A stretch of DNA of 52,256 bases from Streptomyces sp. NK08204 (GTDB lineage: Bacteria; Actinomycetota; Actinomycetes; Streptomycetales; Streptomycetaceae), in the NCBI RefSeq assembly GCF_020400585.1, contig NZ_JAINVF010000038.1:1-52256 (forward strand), written 5' to 3'. Position numbers and translations under genes: made by a program. This document shows positions 51,779-52,256 of the stretch, piece by piece. The notes beneath the pieces were generated by a model that did not search any database, was not told the DNA's origin, and was given only the letters and a program-made list of their open reading frames with translations. Positions within the stretch are counted from its first letter, which is position 1. Every line of letters begins with the position of its first letter.

Positions 51779-52219
51779 TCAGTCGTTTTCGAGTCGCTGG
51801 AAGACCGCGGAGAACTCGTCGGTCTCGATCAGCCCGGCGATCACGTGGGTCATATTGTCGATGCCGGGATCCCTGACGATCAGGCCGTCCGAGACCCAGA
51901 AGTAGCGGCCGCCGAGTGCCTCGCCGCTTCCTGCCCAGGTCTCCATCAAGCGTTCGACCTCCGCGACCGTGAACACGGTCGCGCTCCAACGGGAGCCGTC
52001 CTTCAGGTTCACGAAGACGTCGACGTTGCACACCGAGTCCAGGTCCTCGTCCGGGCTGGGCAGGAACGATGCCTCGAAGGCGTCCGTGCGAACCCGGTAC
52101 CACGGCTCGTCCCAACCTCGTTCGACCGATCCGGGCGATGCGCTACGACTCACCGTGCGAGTGTCTCCGGTCGGCCCGACGATCTCAACCAAGATCAGCC
52201 ATGCTGCTTTCCGCGACAT
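51779..52219 (-). CDS. Hypothetical protein
   Basis: The 146-residue product from ATG 52219 is acidic and soluble. It begins with a hydrophobic but short segment (AAWLILVEIVGPTGDTRTV) that reads as a beta strand, followed by YRVRTDAFEASFLPSPDEDL, VDVFVNLKDGSRWSATVFTVAEVERLMETW and FWVSDGLIVRDPG. The strand-helix pattern resembles small immunity-type proteins, but I do not recognise a family. It is convergent with the IS630/IstB chimera, 34 bases from its stop. Confidence 0.75.
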   Translation of the reverse strand: MSRKAAWLILVEIVGPTGDTRTVSRSASPGSVERGWDEPWYRVRTDAFEASFLPSPDEDLDSVCNVDVFVNLKDGSRWSATVFTVAEVERLMETWAGSGEALGGRYFWVSDGLIVRDPGIDNMTHVIAGLIETDEFSAVFQRLEND

Positions 52220-52256
52220 AGCTTGGGACGTTCATCCGTACGCGGCTGGGGAGCTT

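Noticed and set aside
1..52256. CRISPR array, rRNA or tRNA genes
   Set aside because: No regularly spaced direct repeats, no rRNA-like conserved stretches and no tRNA cloverleaf with a T-arm motif were noticed on reading both strands; a tRNAscan or Infernal run would settle it.

Overview
The window reads as part of a high-GC actinobacterial, most probably Streptomyces, chromosome. Codons almost always end in G or C, GTG starts and GGAG-type ribosome binding sites are common, and the families are typical of the genus: CGNR zinc-finger regulators, an ECF42 sigma factor with a DGPF partner, an Eis-like acetyltransferase, a caspase-NTPase-WD40 protein, and many degraded insertion sequences. I saw no rRNA, tRNA or CRISPR array. 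The mix of small orphan genes, resistance-like enzymes and broken mobile elements suggests an accessory or chromosome-arm region. That placement is inference.

Layout: 0-6.1 kb holds an IS21 scar, a GNAT acetyltransferase, a YihY/BrkB membrane protein, IS5, IS21 and IS701 scars and a lipoprotein. 6.1-10.6 kb is an intact module: an MMPL transporter divergent from a NarL-type histidine kinase/response regulator pair. 11.0-12.7 kb is a coupled DGPF protein/ECF42 sigma operon with a matching promoter motif. 12.9-14.8 kb is a CGNR regulator divergent from an MFS exporter, with a perfect inverted repeat between them. 14.8-16.3 kb has IS982 and IS256 scars around an F420-type oxidoreductase.

16.4-21.3 kb is the most interesting locus: an effector-associated constant component (EACC1) gene followed, with a 4-bp overlap, by a 1481-residue caspase-like protease / nSTAND ATPase / membrane helix / WD40 protein. 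This matches a predicted NTP-dependent conflict (suicide or defence) system. The EACC1 gene carries a frameshift here. 21.6-30.4 kb carries two small P-loop kinases, a VOC protein, a LysR regulator lacking its DNA-binding start next to a DapA-like lyase, an IS5 remnant, a GNAT gene with a 16-codon leader peptide and two hairpins, an extra IF-1 gene, and a 39-codon gene with its own terminator.

30.5-41.5 kb has a secreted choice-of-anchor-like protein, a DNA ligase pseudogene, an MFS exporter, IS3 and Tn3 scars, an Eis-like acetyltransferase, an ATP-grasp enzyme, a methyltransferase, a broken SDR, and an arginase-family/DUF1579-like operon divergent from a second CGNR regulator. 41.5-52.2 kb is a patchwork of orphan soluble proteins among integrase, IS5, ISL3 and IS630/IS21 debris. 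It includes an in-frame chimera of an IS630 DNA-binding domain with the IS21 ATPase IstB, and a membrane protein split by a single TAG codon.
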